The notes under the pieces: generated by a model
The model's database searches: none
What the model was told of the DNA's origin: nothing
Seen by the model: the letters and a program-made list of their open reading frames with translations, nothing else
Assembly (NCBI GenBank): GCA_043777815.1
Contig: JAYWHH010000012.1
Coordinates: 1-20,507, forward strand
Source of the DNA: JAXMDS01 sp043777815
Lineage (GTDB): Bacteria > Pseudomonadota > Alphaproteobacteria > Rickettsiales > Rickettsiaceae
Length of the DNA stretch: 20,507 nucleotides
Direction of reading: 5' to 3'
Shown: positions 1 to 7,019 of the stretch, in pieces
How the letters are laid out: every line of letters starts with the position of its first letter
How positions within the stretch are numbered: position 1 is the stretch's first letter
Position numbers and translations under genes: made by a program

Positions 1-1566
1 TGAATTGAGAATAGAAAATAATTCTGCTTTTTTCTCTGAAGATAGTAATTGTAAGATGTTTTTTTGCTCATTTTGCAAAAGACTATCCCACTTTTTCGAC
101 ACCTCTTCAATAGTTAAAATATCAAATCGCTTTTCTTTAACAACAGCATAACTCAGGCCAAGTTCAGATTTTGTTTTTAATGTTGTAATAGAAGAAATTT
201 TTGTTTCTTCAAGTTTTGCTTCTGATGATTCGGGCCCTACTGTTACTGATGGAATAAGAGAAATTTTTGTTTCTTTAGGTGTAGTAAGACTTTCTGCGTG
301 ATTTTCTTTTGACAAATTATTTAGAACCTTTGCACGATTTTCTTCTGATAAATATATTAGAACCTTTGCGCGATCTTCTTCTGATAAATGGCTAAGAGTG
401 AAATCCTTTATGGCCTCTGAGCGATCTTTTTCTGGCAAGTGGCTAAAAAAGTAACTTATTTCATCTGCACTTACATCTGGATCATTCATAATAGTTTTGA
501 CCAACGTTATTTTAAATTTATCTTTAGCTTCATTAAAATATTTGATTTGATTATCTTTATCTAATGTTTTCCAAACTTTTTTCTTCTTTTTATCATTCAT
601 GTTATTCCATTGGTCTTCATCACTACTGTTCTTATTTTTATTTTCGAATATTTCGAGTACAGATTGTTTTATATAAGTAGGTGAAATAGAATATAATTTA
701 TCGATTAATTCTTTTGCTTCAGGCGCACGTGCCCAGTCTAAAAATATAGTTTGTGCAGTACTAGCTTTAGTGCTATTTTTTAACCAGTTTATAAATAAGT
801 AGGACTTCAAGACAGACTTATCAGAACAAGATTCATAAACCTCGTTCATTTTTTCAACAAGGCTATCATAAGTTAGCTCATAATGAACTTTACTTAGTTC
901 TTCGCGCGTACAATCTTTTAAAATATTCGTAATTTGATCCACATTGGATAAGTTAATATATATCTTTCCATCATACAGTTGCTTTAGAGCGTGATTCATA
1001 TTGCGTAAACCCTTGTCCGCTTCTAATGTATAAAAACCCTCTATAAAATCTTCTGATTGCTTGTTCGTATCTTGCTCTGAAAAAAGATTCAGTATTTCTA
1101 TACAGCTCTCATATTTCTTTTGTGAATTCAGAATAGAAAATAATTCTGCTTTTTTCTCTGCAGACAGTGATTTTAAGATGCTTTGTCGTATATTTGGATA
1201 AAAATTGCCCCACTCTTCCGACACTACTTTAATATCTGACATATCAATTCGCTTGACTTCAGAAATATCTGAACTATTAAGTAGACTTTCTTCAATATCA
1301 GTGGGCTTCAGAATTTCAGGTTTTATAATATCGACTTGTGCTGCTGAAATCTTTTTATTTAAAGAATCAAGATTCTTAGAGAGTTGTGCTGATGTATTCT
1401 TCATCTCTTCATCAAGTGCCGCTACATTCTCTTGCCCGTTATTGAAATAACTCTCAACGATTTTAGCTAAATTCTCTTTATCGAAATAGGGCTCGGTGAC
1501 TTTTGTCATTATATTCTCTTGCGCTTTATTTGATGAAATTTTATTCTTCTTCTTATTCTTTTTCAT
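1..1566 (-). CDS. Large hypothetical protein, N-terminal part (C-terminus beyond window edge)
   Basis: An open frame of 522 codons runs from ATG at 1566 to the window edge with no stop, so the gene is cut off. The start is a Lys/Asn-rich stretch (MKKNKKKNK). The protein is hydrophilic, without signal peptide or membrane segment, and I recognise no family. A segment near residues 120-145 (core EKKAELFSILNS) recurs at residues 503-522; the matching DNA (about 1126-1190 and 1-60) is nearly identical, so a unit of roughly 380 residues is duplicated. Residues about 370-410 hold short tandem repeats of the form HLSEEDRAKVL. A TATAAT box lies at 1573-1578, a few bases before the start, without a convincing -35 hexamer. 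It may be a diverged relative of the repeat-protein family at 2002-12599, but I could not show this. Existence of the gene is well supported; function is unknown. Confidence 0.8.
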   Translation of the reverse strand, partial: MKKNKKKNKISSNKAQENIMTKVTEPYFDKENLAKIVESYFNNGQENVAALDEEMKNTSAQLSKNLDSLNKKISAAQVDIIKPEILKPTDIEESLLNSSDISEVKRIDMSDIKVVSEEWGNFYPNIRQSILKSLSAEKKAELFSILNSQKKYESCIEILNLFSEQDTNKQSEDFIEGFYTLEADKGLRNMNHALKQLYDGKIYINLSNVDQITNILKDCTREELSKVHYELTYDSLVEKMNEVYESCSDKSVLKSYLFINWLKNSTKASTAQTIFLDWARAPEAKELIDKLYSISPTYIKQSVLEIFENKNKNSSDEDQWNNMNDKKKKKVWKTLDKDNQIKYFNEAKDKFKITLVKTIMNDPDVSADEISYFFSHLPEKDRSEAIKDFTLSHLSEEDRAKVLIYLSEENRAKVLNNLSKENHAESLTTPKETKISLIPSVTVGPESSEAKLEETKISSITTLKTKSELGLSYAVVKEKRFDILTIEEVSKKWDSLLQNEQKNILQLLSSEKKAELFSILNS

Positions 1567-2001
1567 AATTATATTATAATACTTAATAAATAATATATCA
1601 CATTATTTATAAAACTGTTTTATTTAAATTATGTTCATTGATATTTTTTCAAGTTTTTTATATGTATAAATATATACACCATATGTTTATTGATATTTTT
1701 TCAAGTTTTTTATATGTATAAATATATATCAAAAGCATTGTACTTTTATCAAAAGTAAAACTAGTTAAGGGCGCAGCTTAACAATCTTTTTATAGCATTT
1801 TCAAATCATGAGCATTATTCAAAATCAAAACTATCCTTAAATATTCACAATCAGAACTGCCATTAAGATGTATTTAACTTACTGAATCACTAACGGATTA
1901 GTGTAATAATATTCATATATTAAGAAAATGAATCATGAAAGATTTAATTTCAATGACTATCTGTATTGTCCACATTGTCCATAATATATGCCAGTTTAGT
2001 G
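1567..2001. other. Intergenic region, no gene seen
   Basis: This AT-rich spacer holds a tandem duplication (1631-1728) and a short perfect hairpin at 1741-1757 (7-bp arms TACTTTT / AAAAGTA, 3-base loop) with no U-run behind it, so I do not call it a terminator. I see no gene or RNA gene here. Confidence 0.6.
1631..1728. repeat. 52-bp tandem direct repeat, two copies
   Basis: Two 46-bp copies (1631-1676 and 1683-1728) differ at one base and are offset by 52 bp. They contain the core attgatattttttcaag. They lie upstream of the gene that starts at 1566, about 70-160 bp before its start. Confidence 0.85.
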
Positions 2002-3711
2002 TTAAAAATCATTTGATATATTATGACCATCTGTTCCTCCAGTATTATGTAAATGCTCTCCAGTATATGTGTCATCTAAATCTTCAAAAGCATCATTTAA
2101 AACATCGCTATTAAATGAACTATTATGACCACCCTGATCTTCATTTTCATGTCTACTCTGGTCTTCATTTTCATGGCTACCCCGGTCTTCATTTTCATGT
2201 CTACTCTGACCCTCATTCTCATGGCCACCACGGTCTTCATTTTCATGTCTACTCTGGTCTTCATTTTCATGGCTACCCCGGTCTTCATTTTCATGTCTAC
2301 TCTGACCTTCATTCTCATGGCCACCACGGTCTTCATTTTCATGTCTACTCTGGTCTTCATTTTCATGGCTACTCTGGTTTTCATTCTCATTAGATTGAGC
2401 TGATATAGCCGATATAGCTGATATAGATTTATTTTTACTAAAGTTATGTATATTAGCTTTATCAACTGAAAATTTTGATTCATTTACATCAAACCCTGAT
2501 TGCATTTCATTAGATTCTAAGATTCTTAAAAGAGACGAAATATTATCTACTCCAAATTTATTTGAAAATTCTGCTTGTTTGTTTTGCGACATCATTTCCC
2601 AAATTTCTTTTATTATAGTATCTGAATTATTTTTATCCTGTGGATTTTGAAAAAAACTAAATAGCTTATATATGTCATTTGCATTTAATTTCTCTAAAAT
2701 ATTTTCTTTATTTGTTACTCCAGCTTCCCAAATATATTTTATTAAATCTTTTCTTGATCTGCTACCTACCAAAGCTATCTCTTCTTTTTTATTTTCATTA
2801 GATTGTGATGTAGTACTCACCATAGTATCTGAAGATTGTGATGTAGTTCTCACCATAATATCTGAAGATTGTGATGTAGTTCTCGCCAAAGTGTATGATT
2901 GATTACTTGATGAATCGTTTAAAAACAAAAGCAGATTATATATTTGTTTTACGCTTAAGTTATTTAAAAAATTACTTTTTATTTTTGTAATACTATAGAG
3001 AATTTCTTCTGTTATATCATCTGATGTATTTGGCATATATACAAAATCAAACATTTGATATATTTCTGTTGCGCGTAACTCGCTTAAGAAGTCCTTCTTA
3101 CAATCTATCATTTCCCAAGCTTTTTTTATTAGAGTAACTGAATCTTCTTTATTTGTCCCATTGTTGTGTAGACATATAAAAAGATTATGTATAAATATTT
3201 TGTTTATTTCATTACTATTGAGAAATAGCTTTATACTATCACTATTCAACATTTTCCAAATCTTCACAATTTCATTATTTGCTTGCTTTTTACTAATAGT
3301 ACTTTGTGAGCTATATGAACAGCGCAAAATTCTCTGAACAATTACTTCATTTAATTCATTTAATACTTCTGTTTTCTTATTCCCCTCCACCATGTTCCAA
3401 ATTTTTAAGATAAAATTATCTTGTTCCGTTGTTACCCTGTACATATAATTCATCGTGATACATATGCTTGGTACACTTAATTTATTATTTAAGTGCTCTT
3501 TTTGATTACCTGCCTTATTCCAAGCTTTTATTACCATATTAACTGCTTGTTTGTTGTGTAGTAAATCATTATTTAGAAAAACATAAAATATGTCATTTAT
3601 TCCTGATGAAGTAACTATATCTAAAATAGAATTTTGCTTATTGGCACTTATCAATGCCCAATTTTCTTGTGCCATACGCTCCTCATACACATTTTTTGGA
3701 TTATTGTGCAT
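2002..3711 (-). CDS. Helical-repeat protein, downstream part of a frameshifted gene
   Basis: An open frame of 569 codons ends at TAA 2002-2004. The nominal ATG at 3711 sits inside a repeat unit, has no ribosome binding site and is preceded by a T8 run. Reading one extra T there joins this frame smoothly to the frame at 3651-4817, giving a single protein of 938 residues, close to its neighbours (827 and 929). The first ~390 residues are diverged copies of the ~42-residue two-helix repeat of the family (I/V-x-x-AW-x-M-I ... L-N-x-L ... I-x-x-I/L-F). Around residues 270-305 there are three 11-residue repeats (TTSQSSDxMVR). Near the C-terminus lies a run of 8-residue HENEDQSR-type repeats, followed by an acidic, Asp/Asn/Gly-rich tail. 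It lacks the VNKSYVNMNDLF tail of the sister genes. No signal peptide or membrane segment is seen. Function unknown. Confidence 0.75.
   Translation of the reverse strand: MHNNPKNVYEERMAQENWALISANKQNSILDIVTSSGINDIFYVFLNNDLLHNKQAVNMVIKAWNKAGNQKEHLNNKLSVPSICITMNYMYRVTTEQDNFILKIWNMVEGNKKTEVLNELNEVIVQRILRCSYSSQSTISKKQANNEIVKIWKMLNSDSIKLFLNSNEINKIFIHNLFICLHNNGTNKEDSVTLIKKAWEMIDCKKDFLSELRATEIYQMFDFVYMPNTSDDITEEILYSITKIKSNFLNNLSVKQIYNLLLFLNDSSSNQSYTLARTTSQSSDIMVRTTSQSSDTMVSTTSQSNENKKEEIALVGSRSRKDLIKYIWEAGVTNKENILEKLNANDIYKLFSFFQNPQDKNNSDTIIKEIWEMMSQNKQAEFSNKFGVDNISSLLRILESNEMQSGFDVNESKFSVDKANIHNFSKNKSISAISAISAQSNENENQSSHENEDQSRHENEDRGGHENEGQSRHENEDRGSHENEDQSRHENEDRGGHENEGQSRHENEDRGSHENEDQSRHENEDQGGHNSSFNSDVLNDAFEDLDDTYTGEHLHNTGGTDGHNISNDF
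2127..2393 (-). repeat. 24-bp coding minisatellite (HENEDQSR / HENEDRGG units)
   Basis: About eleven copies of a 24-bp unit (tcttcattttcatgtctac on the plus strand) encode 8-residue units HENED + QSR, RGS or RGG. Units alternate in a higher-order block of 96 bp (four units) that is itself repeated, so duplication happened at two scales. The length is a multiple of three and contains no stops in several frames, which produces spurious open frames on both strands. Confidence 0.9.
2801..2893 (-). repeat. 33-bp coding tandem repeat (TTSQSSDxMVx)
   Basis: Nearly three copies of a 33-bp unit starting gattgtgatgtagt on the plus strand encode 11-residue Ser/Thr-rich units between the helical repeats of the gene at 2002-3711. 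Copies differ by one to a few bases. Confidence 0.85.
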
Positions 3712-4817
3712 ATAATAAAAAAAAGATCTAATATCTCTCTTTCATTATTTAATTCATTGCTCAAGTCATTGAATATCTTTTTCTTATTGTGATTATGCAG
3801 CATATTCCAAGCTTCTAGTGACATATTTTCTTTGCTTTCTAGAGCAAGTAATATGTTATATATAGACGTTGAATCTAATTTATTTAAGATTTTTGTTTTA
3901 TAAAATAATGGTATTATATTCCAAAATATATGTATATAATTTTGAGATTTTTCATTATTTATGGAATTATACATAAAATAAATGATGTCATGAATTTTAT
4001 GTTCATCAATATTCATTATTTTTTTCTCTAATTCTGTATTAAAAAGTCTTGCTGATAGACAATCATTCTCCACTACTGGCTTTTTATTCAAAATAGTCCT
4101 AGATACTTGCTGCAAAAATGATTTTATATTTTTGTTTTTTAGACTTGTACTAACTGTACTATCGTATATAGTAATAAATTGAGCTAATAAACTTTTGTTT
4201 GAACTTAATTTATACGTTACAATAGTGCTTGTTGATGACGATTCCTCTTGAATTATTGGCTTATGTTCTATAAAGGTTCTTTTTGATGAATCTTTTTCGC
4301 TTGCTAACTTTGAATCTTTGTGATTTATTGGATTATGTTCTATGCGGGCGCTTGTTGATAACGAATCTTTTTCATTTATTAACTTCTGCGCTGTTAAGAT
4401 GCATGAATTTGATTTGATTTGATTTATTTTTATCCCTGGATCTTTTTTTTCAGTAATAAAAATCCCCTCCTTATTACTTAGCTTTTCTTTAGCGGCGGCT
4501 TCTTCTTTAGCGGCTTCTTCTCTTTTCTTAGCGGCGGCTTCTTCTTCCTTAGTCTCTTCTTCTTTAGACTCTTCTTCTCTTTTCTTGTCTGCTTCTTTTT
4601 CCTTAGCCTCTTCTTCTCTTTTCTTAGAATCTTCTTCTCTTTTTTTTATTCTTGCTATTTTTGCTGCTTCTTTTTTTTCTATTTCTTTGTCTTCTCTTTC
4701 TTCTCTTTCTCTTTGTTCTCTTTCTTTTGCTATTTTTGCTGCTTCTTTTTCTTCTCTTTTTTTTGCTGGTTTTTTGTCTTTTACTGCTGGCCCCCCCCCT
4801 TTTTTATCTTTTGCCAT
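3651..4817 (-). CDS. Lys/Glu-rich head plus helical repeats, upstream part of a frameshifted gene
   Basis: 388 codons from ATG 4817 (family-conserved start position; an upstream in-frame ATG lies at 4844, but it falls only two bases past the -10 box, so transcription probably starts inside or after it). Residues about 1-115 are extremely rich in K, E and A (KREEKEAAKIAKERE and similar), predicted as charged helix or coiled coil. Residues about 125-220 are Ser/Lys-rich with imperfect repeats (IEHxPI). From about 220 the family helical repeats begin. The last ~24 residues, after the T8 run at 3717-3724, do not fit the repeat pattern and are probably produced by the frameshift. The head differs from MHEHMFLGKRNAQIE of the sisters although promoter and start position are the same, so the N-terminus has been replaced or diverged. 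No signal peptide. Function unknown. Confidence 0.75.
   Translation of the reverse strand: MAKDKKGGGPAVKDKKPAKKREEKEAAKIAKEREQREREEREDKEIEKKEAAKIARIKKREEDSKKREEEAKEKEADKKREEESKEEETKEEEAAAKKREEAAKEEAAAKEKLSNKEGIFITEKKDPGIKINQIKSNSCILTAQKLINEKDSLSTSARIEHNPINHKDSKLASEKDSSKRTFIEHKPIIQEESSSTSTIVTYKLSSNKSLLAQFITIYDSTVSTSLKNKNIKSFLQQVSRTILNKKPVVENDCLSARLFNTELEKKIMNIDEHKIHDIIYFMYNSINNEKSQNYIHIFWNIIPLFYKTKILNKLDSTSIYNILLALESKENMSLEAWNMLHNHNKKKIFNDLSNELNNEREILDLFFIICTIIQKMCMRSVWHKKIGH
3717..3724 (-). other. T8 homopolymer: frameshift point within one repeat-protein gene
   Basis: On the coding strand the sequence reads GAT CTT TTT TTT ATT in the upstream frame. The downstream frame is restored by one additional T, giving D-L-F-F-Y-Y-M-H-N-N, which matches the family pattern before the LHN/LYN position. 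In the upstream frame the last T of CTT plus TTT TTT forms a U UUU UUU heptamer in the correct phase for -1 slippage. Without a shift the upstream frame ends in a non-family tail at 3651. Confidence 0.7.
4791..4799 (-). repeat. G9 homopolymer near the 5' end of the gene
   Basis: Coding sense reads AAA AAA GGG GGG GGG CCA (K K G G G P), about seven codons after ATG 4817. It is the longest G/C homopolymer I see in this very AT-rich window. At nine bases the frame is open; a change of one base would abolish the protein near its start. Confidence 0.9.
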
Positions 4818-5165
4818 ATGATTTTTGTAGTTAATATATAACATGATTATATATTTTCTAAATAAATATAACAAACTTATTTTAAGTTAAGAGTTTTAGT
4901 ATATAAAGTTCAGATATTTTTTTACTATATATCATATAACTAGTATATTGCTGTTATTTATACTATCATAGTTTTATTAAAACTATATTATTGTTACTGA
5001 TAAAGTTATGGCTTCAATAATTTTCAAGCTAGCTTATATGATATAGGTTTAATAGTTTTCATATTAAATCACATAATAAACTTCATTAACTACTTTTGAA
5101 TATAAACTATAATTGTTTTTTTATTAATAAATTCAATGTCTTGAATTAAAAAACTATAAACAGAT
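4818..5165. other. Intergenic region with promoter and diverged repeat
   Basis: Apart from the promoter, this stretch is AT-rich and non-coding. Positions about 4985-5090 include two copies of a motif close to ttcaatagttttcat (near 5011 and 5049) that also occurs in the other spacers of the family and inside the 3' end of mnmG. Confidence 0.5.
4846..4874 (-). promoter_or_regulatory. Family promoter (TTGTTA-17-TATAAT) of the gene starting 4817
   Basis: -35 TTGTTA at 4869-4874, 17-bp spacer, -10 TATAAT at 4846-4851. The same arrangement precedes the genes at 6667, 9503 and 12599. The predicted transcription start falls around codon 1-3 of the longest open frame, leaving a leader of roughly 20 bases to the ATG conserved in all four genes. 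Confidence 0.6.
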
Positions 5166-5546
5166 TTACATATTCTCCGCATCCATTTCTTCTGTGATTT
5201 TCCCAGTTATTGTTAAAGAGGGAATAGTATGGCCCTGAATCTTTTGTGTATGGGTCTGACCATATTGTGCCAACATATTATCTTTCATTACGTAAACCAT
5301 TTCACTCATATCTTCTGGATTATCTTCATTAGCAAACAAATCATTCATATTTACATATGACTTATTTACAACTTGCTTTTGCTTTTGCTTTTGGTCTTCA
5401 GCTATATTAAGAGATTTCTCTTTCACAAGCTCCTCCAATGTACATCCGCCTTCTTGGATCAATTGATTAATTAAAATATCACTTATATTTACACATAATT
5501 TATGTAACTTATCTAACTCATTCTTTTTGTTTTCATTCTTCGACAT
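5166..5546 (-). pseudogene. C-terminal tail of a frameshifted family gene
   Basis: This 126-residue frame is the conserved C-terminal tail of the family: it matches the end of the 7020-9503 product through QKQVVNKSYVNMNDLF, NPEDMSE.VYVMKDN and TITGK.TEEMD to the terminal NM. Its frame stays open upstream of ATG 5546 to about 5675, and the extra codons include a further ISKNENKK copy, as in a family member. One G added to the G5 run at 5667-5671 fuses it with the 336-codon frame that ends at 5657, giving one protein of 500 residues. ATG 5546 has no promoter of its own, so independent expression is doubtful. The strong conservation of this tail, compared with the variable repeats, suggests it has a function such as targeting or partner binding; that is inference. 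Confidence 0.7.
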
Positions 5547-5656
5547 TGGCCTAGGGGCTTCAATCTGAGGAACTTGTATTAAATTTTTGAACTTATATTT
5601 TTTGTTTTCATTCTTCGATATTATCTCAGTAACTTTAGTAGCATTAGGGCCCTGTA

Positions 5657-6667
5657 TTACAGTGCGCCCCCTGAGTCACTTTCCAAGCTATCTTCTATGC
5701 GCCCCCCTGAGTCATTCACATTAGGAGCTTCTTCGTCCATACGCTTTTGTGAGTCATTTACATCTTTGAGTTTTTCTATTATTTTGAGTTTTTCTATTTT
5801 TATGAGGCCTTCTAAGCTTTTTATATTGACCAAAATATCATTTATCTTTATATTTAATTCACTTAAAACATTTTTTTTCTTGTAATTCTTTAACAAGTTA
5901 AAGGCTTCTTTTATCAAAGCAAATGAGAGATCTTCATCATTTGGATTGTATAGATAAGTAAGTAAGTTAAGTATATCTAATCCATTTAATGCATTTAAAG
6001 CCCTCTTTTGATTCTGATTTTTTATCATGCCCCAAGCCTCTTGTATTATAGAAGCTGATTCTAAATTGTATAGACAAAGAAAAATATCACGTATCTGCTC
6101 TGCATCTAAGCTATTTAAGAAATTCCTCTGACCCATTATCATGCCCCAAGCCTCTTGTATTATAGAAGCTGATTCTGAATTGTATAGACAAAGAAAAATA
6201 TCACGTATATGCTCTGCATCTAATTCATTTAAAATATTCTCTTTGCTTTTGCTATCTATCATGCCCCAAGCCTCTTGTATTATAGTGGCTGATTCTGAAT
6301 TGTATAGATAAGTAAAAAGATTATATATCTCTATTGGCTCTAATTCATTTAGCATATATTCTTTATTACTTGGCGATATTATATCCCATAATTTATATAT
6401 ATAGAATTTTTCTTTTTCAGTATCATCAGCAATATCATGATTATTTAGCAACTTAAAGATTCTATATATTGTTGATACGGTTTCTTTTTTTAGACTCAGA
6501 TTTTCTTCTATTCCATTATCATTGGTACTTTTATCCAAAATTTCTTTTATCTCTGCTAGCTTATTAGTACCACTATTATGTATGTGAATAATTGAGACCA
6601 ATGTTCCTGTTACATTGTTTTTTTCTATTTGAGCATTTCTTTTTCCTATAAAATTATGTTCATGCAT
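5657..6667 (-). CDS. Short helical-repeat protein, upstream part of a frameshifted gene
   Basis: 336 codons from ATG 6667 to TAA at 5657. I chose ATG 6667 because it is the start position shared by all four sisters; ATG 6694 is also in frame, but lies just after the -10 box. Head: MHEHNFIGKRNAQIEKNNVTG, then a segment shared with the 7020-9503 product (IIHIHNSGTNKLAEIKEIL). Residues about 75-270 hold five to six ~40-residue helical repeats; the units around 6030-6300 are nearly identical in DNA (IIQEAWGMI ... DAEQIRDIFLCLYN), so they were duplicated recently. The C-terminus has DSGGR repeats encoded with G6 at 5702-5707 and G5 at 5667-5671; the latter causes the early stop DSGGAL. The missing tail lies in the frame 5166-5546. 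Compared with its sister (12-13 repeats) this gene has lost about half the repeats. Function unknown. Confidence 0.75.
   Translation of the reverse strand: MHEHNFIGKRNAQIEKNNVTGTLVSIIHIHNSGTNKLAEIKEILDKSTNDNGIEENLSLKKETVSTIYRIFKLLNNHDIADDTEKEKFYIYKLWDIISPSNKEYMLNELEPIEIYNLFTYLYNSESATIIQEAWGMIDSKSKENILNELDAEHIRDIFLCLYNSESASIIQEAWGMIMGQRNFLNSLDAEQIRDIFLCLYNLESASIIQEAWGMIKNQNQKRALNALNGLDILNLLTYLYNPNDEDLSFALIKEAFNLLKNYKKKNVLSELNIKINDILVNIKSLEGLIKIEKLKIIEKLKDVNDSQKRMDEEAPNVNDSGGRIEDSLESDSGGAL
5667..5671 (-). other. G5 homopolymer: frameshift point in family gene
   Basis: The coding strand has GAC TCA GGG GGC GCA CTG TAA. The preceding copy of the same DSGGR module (5702-5707) has six Gs and reads GGG GGG CGC. 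One more G here continues the frame through VIQGPN into ISKNENKK and the family tail, so a single-base loss is the simplest reading. Confidence 0.75.
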
Positions 6668-6695
6668 ATTATGTTTGTGCTTAATATATAACATT

Positions 6696-6725
6696 AGTAT
6701 ATATCATATTAAACAAATATAACAA
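6696..6725 (-). promoter_or_regulatory. Family promoter (TTGTTA-18-TATACT)
   Basis: -35 TTGTTA at 6720-6725, 18-bp spacer, -10 TATACT at 6696-6701, directly upstream of the gene starting at 6667. Flanking bases match those upstream of 9503 and 12599. Confidence 0.6.
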
Positions 6726-7019
6726 GTATATGTTAAAGCAAAAATTCTATTCTATATAGTTTATATATTTGTATATTGTATGGCATATTGCCAATATATT
6801 TCTGCTGATGATATGGCCATAGTTTCATTGATAATATACTGCCATTGCTGATGTGATATAAACATAGTTTCATTGATAATATATTTCTGCTGATGTGATA
6901 TGGCCTCAATAGTTTTTATACCATATTATGTGATATGGCTTCAATAGTTTTCATGCCAAGCCATAATAGAATTCGTTAACTAACTCAAGATCTCTTGAAT
7001 TAAAAATTGTAAATAGTTT
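6726..7019. repeat. Intergenic region with degenerate tandem repeats
   Basis: Non-coding. Between about 6790 and 6960 there are several copies of segments such as catagtttcattgataat and gctgatgtgatatggc, ending in (t/c)tcaatagtttt(c/t)at at about 6905 and 6941. The last part closely resembles the 3' coding end of mnmG (around 12995-13035). Confidence 0.6.

Noticed and set aside
1741..1757. Hairpin as a rho-independent terminator
   Set aside because: Seven A/T-rich pairs, no following T-run in either direction, and over 240 bp from the nearest gene end.
2097..2483. Open frames on both strands across the HENED minisatellite (minus 2097-2483, plus 2115-2393 and 2125-2403)
   Set aside because: They are shadows of a stop-free 24-bp repeat; the helical-repeat frame continues through it and has the natural composition.
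4585..4834. Plus-strand frames rich in Leu/Phe/Ser that look like membrane proteins
   Set aside because: They are the antisense of the Lys/Glu-rich head of the 3651-4817 gene and have no promoter or start context.
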